Assembly (NCBI GenBank): GCA_963575745.1
Contig: CAUYUJ010018897.1
Coordinates: 123,710 to 187,709 of the forward strand
Direction of reading: 5' to 3'
Origin: Prorocentrum cordatum
Lineage: Eukaryota > Sar > Dinophyceae > Prorocentrales > Prorocentraceae
Length of the DNA: 64,000 bases
Shown here: piece by piece, positions 32,458 through 43,591 of the stretch
Layout: each line of letters starts with the position of its first letter
Numbering within the stretch: the first letter of the stretch is position 1
Program-made: the position numbers and the translations under genes
Notes under the pieces: generated by a model
Databases searched by the model: none
The model's input: only the letters and a program-made list of their open reading frames with translations
Told to the model about the DNA's origin: nothing

Positions 32458-32811
32458 GATTGCAGCAAGAACGAGGCGAACTGCGCGGAGTGCGGCGGCC
32501 GCTTTGTCGTCACCGGGAGCTCCGGCCAGGCAGCTCCGACGGAGGGCTCCGTTGCTTCCAGGGTCAAGGGCACGTTCCTCGCTGCCCACCATCTGCCGGC
32601 CAGTCTCTCGCCCGCCTTCCTCCTCGCCGTCGCAGCCGCGTGCGCGGCAGTTGCGCCCGTGCTCGTCTTGGAGGGGCGCAGGCGCGGCAGTCCCAGGGCC
32701 TCCAGCTCAGCCCAGCAGCGTGCTCCCCCCTGCTCGCAGGTCGGTCGGGTCTTGTCCGCCTCGGCTCACCAGGAATCTGGGCGTCCTCGATTCCGCATCG
32801 CGATCGGCTGA
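32458..32811 (+). CDS. Last Cys module and C-terminal membrane anchor (3' exon candidate)
   Basis: The frame reads DCSKNEANCAECGGRFVVTG, the second half of a type B module, then SSGQAAPTEG. Residues about 43-70 form one hydrophobic helix (FLLAVAAACAAVAPVLVL) followed by EGRRRG, a classic stop-transfer. It ends at TGA 32809-32811. There is an in-frame stop at 32425, so the exon must begin after that. It completes precisely the part missing from the module cut at 27972 (which ends in CDGKRDY). The simplest reading is one gene with a 4.5-kb interruption (intron or insertion); a separate paralog fragment is the alternative. Confidence 0.6.
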   Translation, partial: DCSKNEANCAECGGRFVVTGSSGQAAPTEGSVASRVKGTFLAAHHLPASLSPAFLLAVAAACAAVAPVLVLEGRRRGSPRASSSAQQRAPPCSQVGRVLSASAHQESGRPRFRIAIG

Positions 32812-33000
32812 GATTGTCAAGGCAGGCATCGGGTCCTGTCCGCCTCGGCTCACCAGGAATTTGGGCGTCCTCGACTCCGCATCGCGATCGGCTGAGATTG
32901 TCAAGGCAGGCATCGGGTCCTGTCCGCCTCGGCTCACCAGGAATTTGGGTGTCCTCGATCCTGCGTCGCGATCGGCTGCGATTGGCAGGGGAAATATCGG
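32745..33000 (+). repeat. 84-bp tandem repeat, 3 copies
   Basis: Units begin tgtccgcctcggctcaccag at 32753, 32837 and 32921, exactly 84 bp apart, with few differences. The stop codon of the membrane-anchor exon lies in the first unit. Since 84 is 28 codons, one alternative frame stays open across all units. Confidence 0.9.
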
Positions 33001-33009
33001 CTCCCCCCC

Positions 33010-33940
33010 TGCTGATCCCTCCACCTCCCCTGCCTTCTCTCCGCAACCCCTCCCTTCCTCCCTCTTCTACCCCCTCCACCTCTCCCTCCACCTCTCCCCC
33101 CAGCCCCATCTCCTTCCCTCCCTCCCTCTCTCGCCCTCCCCCTCCTCATCCCTCCACTCCTCCATCCACCGAGTGTGCCTGTAAGTTGGGCGGCTCCGAT
33201 CCATGGGCCTCAACCAAGGTAAACATGCCCGCTGACGCCTTGGGCTGAGCCAGTCTCCTTGTAGCTTCCAGCAGACGTCCTCGCGCTCTGTGGCCAGGTG
33301 CCTCTCCCCACCCCTCGTCCTCTTCCCTCTCCTTCTGCTCCTGCTGCTGCTGCTGCTTGTCCTCCCGCTCTCCTGCCCTTCATGCTGCTGCTCATATTCC
33401 TCGCAATGCGTTGCCTTCTCTGCCTCGTTCCCCCCCCACCCCTCCTTCTCACCCCCCTCCCCTCCTCCCGTTCCTAACAGCACTTTCCACCGCCTCCCTC
33501 CTCCTCCGCTCGTCTTCCTCCTCCTCCTCTTCCTCCCCTCCTCCTCCTCCACCTCCTCCTCCTCCTCCACCTCTCTCTCCTCCTCCACCTCCTCCTCCTC
33601 CTCTCCTCACTCCTCCTCCTCCCTCCATCCTCCCCATCTCCTCTCTCTCTCTCTCTCTCTCTCGCTCGTCATCCTCTCTCTTCTCTCATCCTCTCTTTCT
33701 CCTCTCTCTCTCAACCCTCTCTCTCTCTCGCCATGAGGTCATCCTGACGTGGCCATTCGCCCCCCCCCTCCTCCTACTCCCTCCTCCCTCCTCCTCCTCC
33801 TCCTCCACCTACCTCCCTCCTCCTCCGTCCTCATTCAATATTCACTTCCCCCAACTCCTCCTCCTACCTCCTCCCCACCTCCTCCACCACCTGCTCCTGC
33901 CTCCTCCTCCTCCATCCTACTCTTACTCTTAACCCTCCGA
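33010..33940 (+). repeat. Pyrimidine-rich region with TCC and (CT)n
   Basis: Nearly all C/T on this strand, with TCC runs at 33495-33620 and 33765-33920 and a (CT)n run at about 33636-33735. The complementary purine strand makes triplex (H-DNA) formation possible. Confidence 0.9.
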
Positions 33941-33949
33941 CATCATCAC

Positions 33950-34249
33950 GCAACCACCACCAGCAATAAATCATCATTAGCCCTCCTCAATCCTCATTCT
34001 CCATCATCAGCAACATCACATCATCATCATCATCATCATCATCCATCATCATCCATCAACATCAGCACAACGGCACACAGCATCAAACATTAGCATCATC
34101 ATCATCATCAACATCATCATGCATCATCATCAACATCATCACATCATCATCATCATCATTCATCAACAATCACATTATCATCATCATCCGCAGATCATCA
34201 GCGGCATCATCTCAACAAAAACAAACTCATCATCATCATCAGCACATCG

Positions 34250-34327
<78 letters not shown>

Positions 34328-34925
34328 TAGCATCATCATCATCGTCAGCATCGTCATCATCATCATCGCCGCCATCAATATCATCAATATCATCGTCATC
34401 GTCAGCACCAGCATCATCAGCATCAGCATAATCACCATCGGCATCGTCGTCCTCATCATTAGCATCATCACCACCATCAATAACACCATCATCATCAGCA
34501 TCGTAATCATCGTCGTCGTTGGCAGCAGCATCAGCATCATCAGCATAATCGGCAACGCCATCAACATTTTCAGCAGCATCATCATCATCATCGTCATCAT
34601 CATCATCATCGTAATCCTCACCATCATCCGTATCATCATCAGCAGCATCAGCAGCCGCATCATCATCATCAACAGCATCAGCATCATCATCATCAGCAGC
34701 ATCAGCATCATCATCATCATCATCATCATCAGCATCAGCATCATCATCACCATGAGCATCGTCCTCATCACCATCAGCACCATCGTCATCAGCATCATCA
34801 TCACCATCATCATAAGCGGCATCATCAGCATCAGCATCAGCATCAGCATAACCAGCACCATCATCATCATCGTTAACAGAACCATCATCGCCATCGTCAT
34901 CGTCTTCACCATCACCACCACGCAT
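33950..34925 (+). repeat. (ATC/CAT)n, about 1 kb
   Basis: Dominated by ATC triplets with GTC, AGC and AAC variants. Long poly-Ile/His, poly-Met and poly-Asp ORFs on the two strands are low-complexity artefacts. Confidence 0.95.
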
Positions 34926-35854
34926 CCCTAGTTCTCATTGTTACTCCTCCTCCTCTCTCTCTCTCCCCCCCTCTCTCTCGTTATCATTCGCCTTCTTGCT
35001 TGTGCTCGCCCTGGCCGAGCGCTTTTTCAAAATTTTAAGATTTTGCAGGCGTCTACTGGCGCGGCGGCTTCCGCCCAGCTCTTCTCAACCTGCTCTGGGA
35101 TTGGAGGGGGAGTTTTGGGGTAAAACGGGAGGGCCCTCCTTCTTCGCCTCCTCCTCCATCCCTCTTACCTATAAATGACTCCTCCCTGTCGCACCACCAG
35201 ACGTGTCCGTAGGCTTGGTCTGGCGTATCGCTGAACATGTTCTTGCGTCATCATGTTCTGGAGCTTCAAATATAGCCAGAGTCTAGTATCCGCAAACCGG
35301 GTTTTAGAGTTCGGGTGGCTCCAACTACTACGTACTCGTGCGTCATCGTTGTCATCTTGCTCCTGATCGGCTTGCACGATCGTCGACGTCATCGTTTGTC
35401 GTCGTCGTCGTCGTTGTTGTCGTCGTCCTCCTCCTCCTCCTCATCCTTGTCATCCTCTCTCTCGCCCTTCCCCCTCCCACTCCATCTCCTCCTATGTCAC
35501 TCCTTCTCCTCTCCTCCCGTTATTCCTCATCGGCTTTCTTCTTCGTCCGCCTTTTTTTCTCATCCTCCTCGTCCTCATGCCGATGATGCAGTTCTTCATC
35601 CTGGTGTTCCTCGCCCCTCTCCTTCCTACGGGTTCTCATCCACACCCTCCTGTTCCTCCTCTCGCTGGAGATAGCCTCTACGTTCACTCAGGCATAGCGC
35701 TCCCGCCCGAGACTTCCTCACAAATGGCTGCTCTCGCCTCGGAGCAGACCACTTACCTGCTCCGTCCTGCCAGGGGCGCGCGTGCCGCTCCCGGAGCACA
35801 TTCGGATGCCACAAACGTGCTCAGATTCGTCGTTTGGTCTTGTCCCCGCCTCCC
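34926..35854. other. No gene recognised; TCC tract and inverted core repeat
   Basis: TCC/GTC-rich at 35395-35580. An inverted core repeat (gctcccgcccgagacttcctc) is at about 35698-35718. Confidence 0.45.
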
Positions 35855-35954
35855 NNNNNNNNNNNNNNNNNNNNNNNNNNNNNNNNNNNNNNNNNNNNNN
35901 NNNNNNNNNNNNNNNNNNNNNNNNNNNNNNNNNNNNNNNNNNNNNNNNNNNNNN
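35855..35954. other. Assembly gap (100 N)
   Basis: Exactly 100 N, the usual placeholder for a gap of unknown size. ORFs crossing it are not meaningful. Confidence 1.
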
Positions 35955-36682
35955 GCCCAAACGGGGTGGGGATATGCATGCAGCCGTGACCGAAGGCAAG
36001 GATGGGCGGCCTTCCCAAGGTAACCCTCGCATCCTTGCCTCTTGGGCCTGTCCCGAGCCAGTCTCGATTGACAGACCCACCTCGAAAAGGCTCGGCATGG
36101 GTGCCCAAGGGTCTTTCCTCCTTATCGTGAGAATCCTTAGTATCAGTTTGACGGTACCCCTCGAAGCCCGAAGGAGACGGCCTATATCCCCATTTAGGGG
36201 GGTAACTCGGCCAGTGGGGCCCAGGCTACGCCGGCGGGGATAGGGATCGGTTCAACGATGCCCCTCCTCCTCCATGCTCCTCCTCTCCCGCGGCCGCTCC
36301 GCCCCGCTTTTTCTTGCCCCTCGATGGGCCCGATTCGTTGCCGCGCGTCCCTGAGCTGCTCGACGGGCCCGCGCGCTCGCCGCGCCCGCGGGCAAAAAGT
36401 GCAATGCCCGACGCTCGGGCACAGGGCAGCCAGGAGGTAAGGAGACGGAGAGGTAGGAGGAGACGGACGGGGGAGGAGGAGACGGAGGAGGAGGAGGAGG
36501 AGGAGGAGGAGGAGGAGGAGGAGGAGGAGTTTGGAGCACCCAGTAATCCGACAAGTCGCACGACATGAACCACAAGCGAGCCCCCCCCGCTTCAGAGCGC
36601 CACGAATTCCGCGACTAACACGTTGAGGAAGACGAGGAGACTATTATATGCACACGCATTGAATGACATTGACATCGTGATT
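35955..36682. other. No gene recognised; GGA tract
   Basis: A GGA tract at about 36476-36530. The remainder shows no recognised gene. Confidence 0.4.
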
Positions 36683-37933
36683 TCACAGCCATCTTGTGCG
36701 ACGCCGAACTTGGCACAATCGATGTGCGATCTTGTGGGGATTGCATCCCGTTCGGCCATCGGCGTCTGCAAGCGGCATCACAAATACGCCGTGCACGATT
36801 ACTCGTTGCAGGAATGGGTGCTTGCAGGGCCCAGCGGGCGTCCAGCTCTGGATCCGGGCTTCCGCCTCGAAAAAGTGCGCTTCAGCGGACAGGAAAAACA
36901 TATCTCCAGCTCCGTTTGCCGCCGCCTTCCGGGAAGAGCCACTGGGTGATGCAGCAACCTCAGTCTCACAAACCTCCACATCTCCAGGCTCCTCCTCGGC
37001 AGCGGCGTCCGCGACGGTCGCAGCAGGCGGCAGCGGCTCCTCGTCGGCCGCCAGGGCATCAGAGAGGGCTTGACGAGCAGTGCCTCTCTGCCGGCCCAGG
37101 GGCTTCGATGAGGAAGCGACCGTGGCACACCAGCATCGCAAGACCTCGCCATGCGCTCAGACGCCGCGGGACTCCAGCGGCTCCGAGCACGGGCCCCAGG
37201 CCCTGGAAGCGAACTCTCCTGAGCGTCCGCGCTCGAGGGGGTGCTCGCCGATTCGGCGTCGGCCCCTGGCCTGGCCCCGTGCTTCTGCAGCCGCTGGCAC
37301 TGCGCGACCGGCGGTGTCGCTACACGCAGCGTGCGGGCAGCTCTCCACCCAGGGAGGGGGGAGGAGGACGACGACGACGACGACGAGGAGGAGGAGGAGG
37401 AGGAGGAGGAGGAGGAGGAGGAGGAGGAGGGCGACGAGGAGGAGGAGGAGGAGGAGGATGAGGCACAGTCCGCCGCAACGCTTGCGCCTTCGATGGCGCG
37501 CGCCGAGCAAGATTCCCCCCCAAGGCGGGTTCCAGCGCAACGATGCGATCGGCCATCGCTGCGCACCCAGAGGTGATGGCGAGGCCGCTGAGGGCCGCGT
37601 CGAAGTCAGCCTGCATGCGCCTGAGCGCGTCGGAGGGCTTGACGATGGTCTACAGCATCTCCTTGTGGTTCGACAGTTGGGAGGAGGTCGCACGAGTTGC
37701 GGAAGCCCCGCCCCGGCGGCGGCACGCGGACCACGGGAAGCGCGCGCGTCGGCTCCAAACTGCAAGCGCCGACGGCAGGTCGGCCCAGCACGGTCCTCAG
37801 CGGACGATGGTAAACGTTGATGTCTGCATCGTGGCCCGGTCCGCAGACTGCCTGGCCCACGGCTTCCCCGCCTTGCGGTCAGCTGCGCTGCGGCGCAGTG
37901 GGCGCGCGGCTCCACACCCTCTCGTCTCCATGA
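36683..37933 (-). pseudogene. Coding-like minus-strand segment, unknown protein
   Basis: Downstream of a spliced-leader-like site the minus strand carries coding-like pieces: METRGCGAARPLRRSAADRK from the first ATG (37933), SNHKEMLYTIVKPSDALRRM and FDAALSGLAITSGCAAMADR (about 37450-37690), and, beyond a GGA tract (37365-37465), an acidic Ala/Glu-rich segment (ALAADEEPLPPAATVADAAA, 36683-37141). Frames differ between pieces. It may be a decayed retrocopy of an mRNA. No family recognised. Confidence 0.35.
37365..37465 (+). repeat. (GAC)n-(GGA)n tract
   Basis: GAC triplets pass into GGA triplets. It interrupts the coding-like minus-strand segment. Confidence 0.95.
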
Positions 37934-37973
37934 TCTCGGGCTTCCAACAGGTGATACGCTCGCTGTGTAGGAG

Positions 37974-37994
37974 CTTGATCCAAAATGGCTCAGG
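37974..37994 (-). other. Relic spliced leader candidate
   Basis: The minus strand reads cctgagccattttggatcaag, matching 18 of 21 positions of the dinoflagellate leader CCGTAGCCATTTTGGCTCAAG without gaps (sequence recalled from memory). An ATG follows 40 nt downstream on the same strand. Confidence 0.6.
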
Positions 37995-38295
37995 AGGGGG
38001 GGTAGAAGAGGAGAAGGATGAGGAGGAGTAGGCGGAGGAGGAGGAGGAGGAGGAGGCGTAGGAGGAGGAAGAAGAGGGGGTAGGAGTGGTGGAGAGGGAA
38101 GAGCAGCAGGAGGGAGGAGCAGGTGGACGAGGAGGAGGAGGAGGAGGAGGAGGAGGGCTGAGGTGGATACGGAGGGCTGAGGAGGAGGAAGAGGAGGACG
38201 AGGAGGAGGAGGAGGAGGAGGAGGAGGAGGAGGAGGAGGAGGAGGAGGAGGAGGAGGGGGGGGATGAGGAGGAAGAGGAGGAGGAGGAGCCGTTG
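37995..38295 (+). repeat. Long (GGA)n tract
   Basis: About 300 bp, mostly GGA with short interruptions. It begins directly next to the spliced-leader relic. Confidence 0.95.
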
Positions 38296-39010
38296 TTGGA
38301 CGAGACCCGCAGGGTCAGCACGAGCAGGTGCGCTGGGAATAAGATCTGGGCTGGCAGACCGAAAGCACCCGCGCGCTAATGGATTTCTCCGCGTCGACAC
38401 TCAGCGTCGACGACGACGACGACGAAGCTGGTGGCACTGAAGAAGAGGCGCAGGACAGAGCGGAAGAGGAGAGGACTCCCGAACCTCCTTCCTCGACCCC
38501 CCCAGCAAGGGGGAGATATGGGACTATTCGGGGAGCGCTGCCGTGTTGCACTTTGGCGTTTTTGTCTTCATATCCTCCTTCGCTATCGTCTGTTGGTTTT
38601 GGTTTTCTTCTGCGTGATTCGCCTTATTGTTTGTATTACCCTTGTTATTATCACTTATACTCTCTATTCATGCTGTGATTGCTTTATACAATTATTATTG
38701 CTTTCTTGGCTATATTCTTCGCATTACACAGAGTAGTATTATTGTTGTTCGTGTCATGTTTGTTGATATGTTTCTTCATATTGTGCTTACCATTCCTATC
38801 CGTGTTCTTCTTCTTATCACTATTCGCCCCCCCGTCGCCGCGCGCCCGAACGCAACGCGCGGCGGTGCGCGCAGGCTCGATGCCTCCGCCCGCGGCGCCG
38901 CCGCCCAAGCGGGCGGCCCGTGCAGCGACCATGCCCGCGGTGTCGAGGCCCCCCACCCACCGCAGGCAGGAAGAGGACCCGCGTCGACCAAGAGAGTCGG
39001 GGGCAACGAT
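38296..39010. other. No gene recognised; AT-richer patch
   Basis: 38550-38820 is visibly AT-rich (ttattatt-type words) in a GC-rich setting. Hydrophobic ORFs here reflect composition. Confidence 0.35.
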
Positions 39011-39016
39011 AAGGGG

Positions 39017-39125
39017 CGGAGGAGGAGGAGGAGGAGGAGGAGGAGGAGGAGGAGGGCGCGGAGGAGCAGGAAGAGGAGGAGGAGGAGGGGGGGGGCGGAG
39101 GAGGAGGAGGGGGAGGAGGGCATCA
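39017..39125 (+). repeat. (GGA)n tract at the 5' edge of LINE C
   Basis: GGA repeats ending within about 10 bp of the first LINE C-like sequence. Confidence 0.95.
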
Positions 39126-39130
39126 ATCCG

Positions 39131-40021
39131 AGGTCATGGCTCCTTTTGAGTGACGGTTTTCGGAATCGACTTTTGGATATCTTGATCCTCTGGGAAGGGA
39201 AGCCTTACCTTTCGGATAAATGGCCGACCATGATCGTGTTCACGGGTAAGCCCGAGTCCGCTGACCTCAGATCGCTGGCTCTGATCATCTCCCTCGGACG
39301 TACTTGGGCCCGCCTCCGACAGAGCCTGGCCAGGTCTTGGGAACAATCTCACCAGATATCGGCGTGTTGGGGCTGCTCTACTAAGGAGTGTGACACAGCA
39401 GGTTGGGAACATAATATCATGTCACACTATGCTAAGACAATCGGCTTCGACTCAGGCACGCTCTTCACGGACCTTTCGAAATTCTACGAACGTATCTCGC
39501 ACTACCGGCTGTTCGAAGAAGCTGTAGCAGTAGATATCAACCTCAAGTTCATATACGTTGCTTGTAGCTTGTATTCGGGGCCCAGGTGCCTCACGCTCAT
39601 GGATGCAATCTCGCCGGTGTTTAAAGTTAACGGAACGGTTCTGGCTGGATGCTCCCTGGCGACCTCCCTAGTCAAGGTCCTACTTTACAGGCTCATGGTC
39701 TCTATAGCAGATAAGTTCCCAGCTGTGTTAGTCAGGAATGTAGTCGATGATGTACATGCGCAGTGCCTAGGATCGTCTCGCTTTGTCGCTGCACAACTAG
39801 GAGGCGCTGGACGCCTTCTTGCCTCTGGGTACAGGCGTTTGGAGCTGGTGTTGGCGGCCAGCAAGACTCACTTCATTGCCTCCAACCCCGAGTTGGCGGA
39901 CGCTCTGAATCAGGAGTGGAAGGAATTCGGCTTCGCGAGGAAAAAGCATACGCGATCCCTTGGCACGGACTCCAATGATGCTAAAAGACGAGTGCTTCAC
40001 ACGGCTGGGACTCGGTTTTAA
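39131..40021 (+). pseudogene. LINE C reverse transcriptase
   Basis: Fingers: MIVFTGKPESADLRSLALI (39228 onward). Motif A: LFTDLSKFYERIS (39461-39499, Asp kept). Motif B: GTVLAGCSLATSLVKVLL (about 39630-39680). Motif C: VRNVVDDVHAQC (39731-39766) with both Asp residues. Motif D region: LELVLAASKTHFIAS. The frame ends at TAA 40021, but the protein continues in another frame from about 39980, so one frameshift has occurred. Confidence 0.85.
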
Positions 40022-41372
40022 AAAAGGTCTTCGGAGGTCCTTCAAAATGTTGAAGTTGAAGCAGGCAGGGGCTAAAATCGGATCCACTCAGCGTGCGGGG
40101 CCGCAGGCCACGGCCTTATGGGGCTCTGGAGTGTCTGGACTTAGTGGGAGACAACTACACCTACTTCGTAGAGCTGCGGTTACCAGCCTGCATGTCGATA
40201 AAAAGGGCGCCTCGGTTGGCCTCAAGCTGGCCACTACTAAGCTCGGCCGCGTCATGGACCCCTTCTGCCTCTACCACTCCCAGGTCATAGGCTTCTGGGC
40301 GCGTGCGGTATGGATAGGTAGGCCAGCCTTAGGAATTTTGCAGGCTGTATTGGTTTCGGCAGCTCGAGATTTGGAACGGGCCTCCAACTTGTGGGCCTCG
40401 GCGGCTAGCCCTGCACATGTGTATCTGCTGACTGTCCAACAGCTTGGGTGGAGCGCCCCCTCGGCCGACCGTGTCATCATTGACACTGGGGAAGAAATCT
40501 GTCTCACCAAGCTTGCTCCCAAGCAGGTTGTTTGGATGGCCCACCGAGCTGCTCGTAATGTTTCTGATGTGGCTGCGCTTAGCAATATGGAAGAGTCGCC
40601 AGGCTGGACTCGCCCGATTTTCTGGAAGCCTTTGGCTGGGCTCTTGGAGGGCCGTCTGTCGGAGACCTGGACGGCTAGGCACCAGTCCAGTTTGCGCTCT
40701 TTGATATCTCAGCAACACTGGTGCCAAGCCAAACAAGCGCGCCACAAGAAATCTGGCACTGACCTTTGCCAGGCTTGCAAGTGCAAACCTGGTACCCTCT
40801 GGCACAGACGTTTCCTTTGCCCACATTGGGCCGCCGACCGGGATAAGTACTGTAGCCCACGACTGCTCCGCTGCGCGCCTGTGTTGCAGCTGTCGGGTCA
40901 GGATCTCGAGAAGGCGGCTTGTGGTATTTTCCCTATGCCCATAGAGATTGTGCATCGGCCACTGTGGGATAGCCAGTGCAATATTGTTTGCATAAAGCGG
41001 CCTGACTCAGGACACCTGTCAGGCCATGTTTTCACTGACGGTTCTGGCCATCGCCCCACCTGCCCCCTCTCCCGCAGAGCGGGCTGGGCTTTAACCCAGC
41101 TCAACGATGACGGCTCTCTGTCAGCAGCAGTCTGCGGCGCGGTGTCTTGGGATCTACGACCCTTTCAGACCGCGCGCGATGGGGAAGATGTTGCTGTCTT
41201 GCAGGGAGCTCGTGGATTGGTTGTAGGAGAAACGGTTTTCCACATTGACTGCCAGGGCACCATAGATGCTGTCAATGATAAGATCTGGTCCACCTCTGTT
41301 CGGCATTCTCGATGCCATCTGTGGGAAGAAATCCAGAAATCCACAGGAAGCTTCCATCCATTAGTGCAGTGA
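39975..41372 (+). pseudogene. LINE C thumb, zinc motif and RNase H N-terminal part
   Basis: Thumb blocks ATALWGSGVSGLSGRQLHLL and GASVGLKLATTKLGRVMDPF. Zinc motif CQACKCKPGTLWHRRFLCPH at about 40770-40830. RNase H starts at HVFTDGSGH (41030-41053), with ARDGEDVAVLQ as the Glu region and FHIDCQGTIDAV (about 41240-41270) as the next Asp. The frame changes near 41340 before the final KAH box. Confidence 0.8.
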
Positions 41373-42256
41373 AGGTCAAAGCCCACATTCCCTTCTCAGC
41401 TGTTGCCGAGGGGCGCATCTCTGAGTATGAGTGGAATGGTAATCGCGCTGCTGATGTGTACGCGGGGCGTGGAGTTAGCCAGCATCCTGCCACTTCTGAT
41501 TGTACGCTTGCCCTAGCTGCCCTGGCAGATATTGTCAAAGAATTTGCGCGCTGGGCTGCTATCCAAGAGGTTTTGATAGCCGAGCGCGAAGACTACGACG
41601 CCCTCCCCCTCCCTCCTCGGGCGACCTCTGGGGAGGCGGGTGGGTCTCCCCTCTCTAGTAGTCCTCCAGGGAATTCGACTAAGCGTTGCAAAGGCAGGCC
41701 CATTGTCGCCCCTGGAGTGTCAGAAGAGCTAAGCATCCTTGCAGCATTGCAAGGACATGTGCTTAGGCAAGCTGAGGTTTTTGTTACCTCTGGGCTGCCG
41801 CCCGCTCCGCCTAAGAGCCCCACGGTTCTTGTTTGTGCTGCTTGTGGCGGGTATGCCTGGGAGGCCGTTCTGAGCCTTGCCAGACCATGCAACGTGTCGC
41901 CACCCTCCGAGACTCTGCGCGAACAGCGCAACCGTGCCCGTAAATTACAATTTCCTTGCGGGCCTCGCCAATACAGTGGTTGGACTGTGGGGGCTTGGAG
42001 GGCCCCAACCCCGCAGGCGATTGCAGCGATGCCTGCTCCCAAAGCTGCTGTGCTATGCTGGCGTAAGCCCACGGCTGATTTTTCAGTCCCTAATGTGGCG
42101 GTGTGGTGGGAGTGGTGGGAAAAGGAACACGTTGCTGCTTCCTTCGGTCTCTCCGTTGAGGGTTTTGGCTCAGCAGTTACAGATAAAGCCGAAGAAGCAA
42201 AACAATTAGCCCTCAAGAGGCACCTTGAGGAAGACCAGCCAAATAGGGTTGTGTAA
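41340..42256 (+). pseudogene. LINE C RNase H C-terminal part and Cys domain
   Basis: ISAVKVKAHIPFSA and WNGNRAADVYAGRGVSQHP complete RNase H (His and final Asp). Downstream, VLVCAACGGYAWEAVLSLAR-PCN (41828 onward) and a basic segment RNRARKLQFPCG form the Cys domain shared with LINES B and E. A Trp-rich tail (VAVWWEWWEKEH) ends at 42256. Confidence 0.75.
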
Positions 42257-43520
42257 TTATCTCCTTTTGCCCTCTGCACCTTCAGAGGTAGACTTGCTGC
42301 AGCAATGTTTATTCTTATTGTGACTCGTGGATTGCCTCTGGTGCCTCGGGATGTGCGATGATGATGATGATGGGGAGGAGGATGGATAGGGGGGGGTAGC
42401 AGACTCTTCCCTTACCATCTCGCTGTTTTCCTCGCCGCCTGAACGGTCGAGGCCCATTCCATCAGTTAGAGCTCGACGAGAGCTTGAAGACGGCGGCGCC
42501 AATGCGCCCATCGGCCTTCTGTGGGCCACGGTCGGGCTCCGGGGCCGAATCGACATAATGGTCAAGGATGCGAGCCATCACGGGGGGGGGGGCAATAGGC
42601 ATGGGTTCGAGGTTCGAGGTTTTCGGGCGTTTTCGTCGGCTCCCAGCGGCCTGCCAGCCTGGGCGTGCCTTCCAGCAGCTGCGCCTCTCCGAGGGCGTTG
42701 GATCTTTCCGAACGGCCGCCCGAGACCGGGGTGAGGGCCCGAAAGCCAAGGGGCGATGCCAGGGAGGGGGGGGGAATAGGCATAGGGGGGAATGCATCAT
42801 CGCTCACTCATCCCCGAGAGGGGCCCTATAGCCCCACCCTGCCCAAGAACGTGCCGATTCGCTATCGGAGGGTGATCGCCGATCTGTCGGCGATGTATCG
42901 CCGATTCGAGATCGATGTTCCACCCCCCCATGCAAGTCCCCCCTCCCCTTTCTTTGCCGCTCGAGGAGGGGGGTGGTGACGAAGGCGGGTGGGGATATCA
43001 TGGCTGGGGCCGTGATGTGCTAGACAGAAATCGAGCACGCGGCAAGTGGGCATCCAAATCATAATGCCTCCCGCCGCCGCCCAAGCGTGCGGCCAGCGCC
43101 GCGACCATGCCCGCGGTGCCAGGGCCGCCTCTCGCTCGCCTCTCCTCCTGCCCTCCTGGCTCCCCTCGCCCGTCCTCGGCCCCTCGGGTGTTACTTGAAC
43201 GGCCTTTTTGGCCTTGCTGCCCCTCCCTGCCAGGGGTCACGTTCGCATCCCACTCGTCGGTGCGCACGTCCCTGGGACTCAGTTTCTCGGTCCGTCAGGG
43301 CCTGCTGGGCCCGCTCGACTACGTGACATTAGATTGTCGTCCGATGGGTGCACTCTCAGAGTTTTATTTTTTGGGGGGGAGTCAGATCGTAACCTCCACT
43401 ACATATGGCACGCTTGCGCGTACACGCCGAGCTCGGCTCTCGCGGTCTTCCTTGCTGCCGCATCCCGCCACGCTTAGTCCGAACAAGAGAGTTGCGGGCC
43501 CAAATTGTGTCTAATCTAAT
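42257..43520. other. No gene recognised
   Basis: Includes G-rich runs (gggggggg at 42581 and 42768) and an aagccgtgcggc-type sequence partly repeating 38890-38940 (ccgcccaagcg-ggcggcc and gcgaccatgcccgcggt at 43076-43110). No gene is supported. Confidence 0.4.
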
Positions 43521-43590
43521 CTCCCCCTCCTCCTCCGCCTCCTCCTCTTCTTCCTCCTCCTCCTCCTCCTCCTCCTCCTCCTCCTCCTAT
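43520..43590 (+). repeat. (TCC)n tract at the 5' edge of LINE D
   Basis: About 70 bp of TCC ending at the codons just before the LINE D catalytic ADD. Confidence 0.95.
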
Positions 43591-43591
43591 A

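Larger units (their letters stand above)
39131..42256 (+). mobile_element. LINE C: 5'-truncated RT-RNase H retrotransposon
   Basis: Same family and protein order as LINE B. The element begins abruptly inside the RT fingers next to a GGA tract, typical of 5' truncation in target-primed reverse transcription. Two frame changes occur (39960-40020 and 41312-41372). The RT catalytic motifs are intact. No poly-A was seen after 42256; a short gatgatgatgatg run lies at 42356. Confidence 0.85.

Noticed and set aside
33357-33932. Ser/Pro-rich wall-protein-like ORF
   Set aside because: Sequence is a pyrimidine-rich low-complexity tract; the composition alone explains the ORF.
34119-34931. Poly-Ile/His, poly-Met and poly-Asp ORFs in the ATC tract
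   Set aside because: Triplet-repeat artefacts on both strands.
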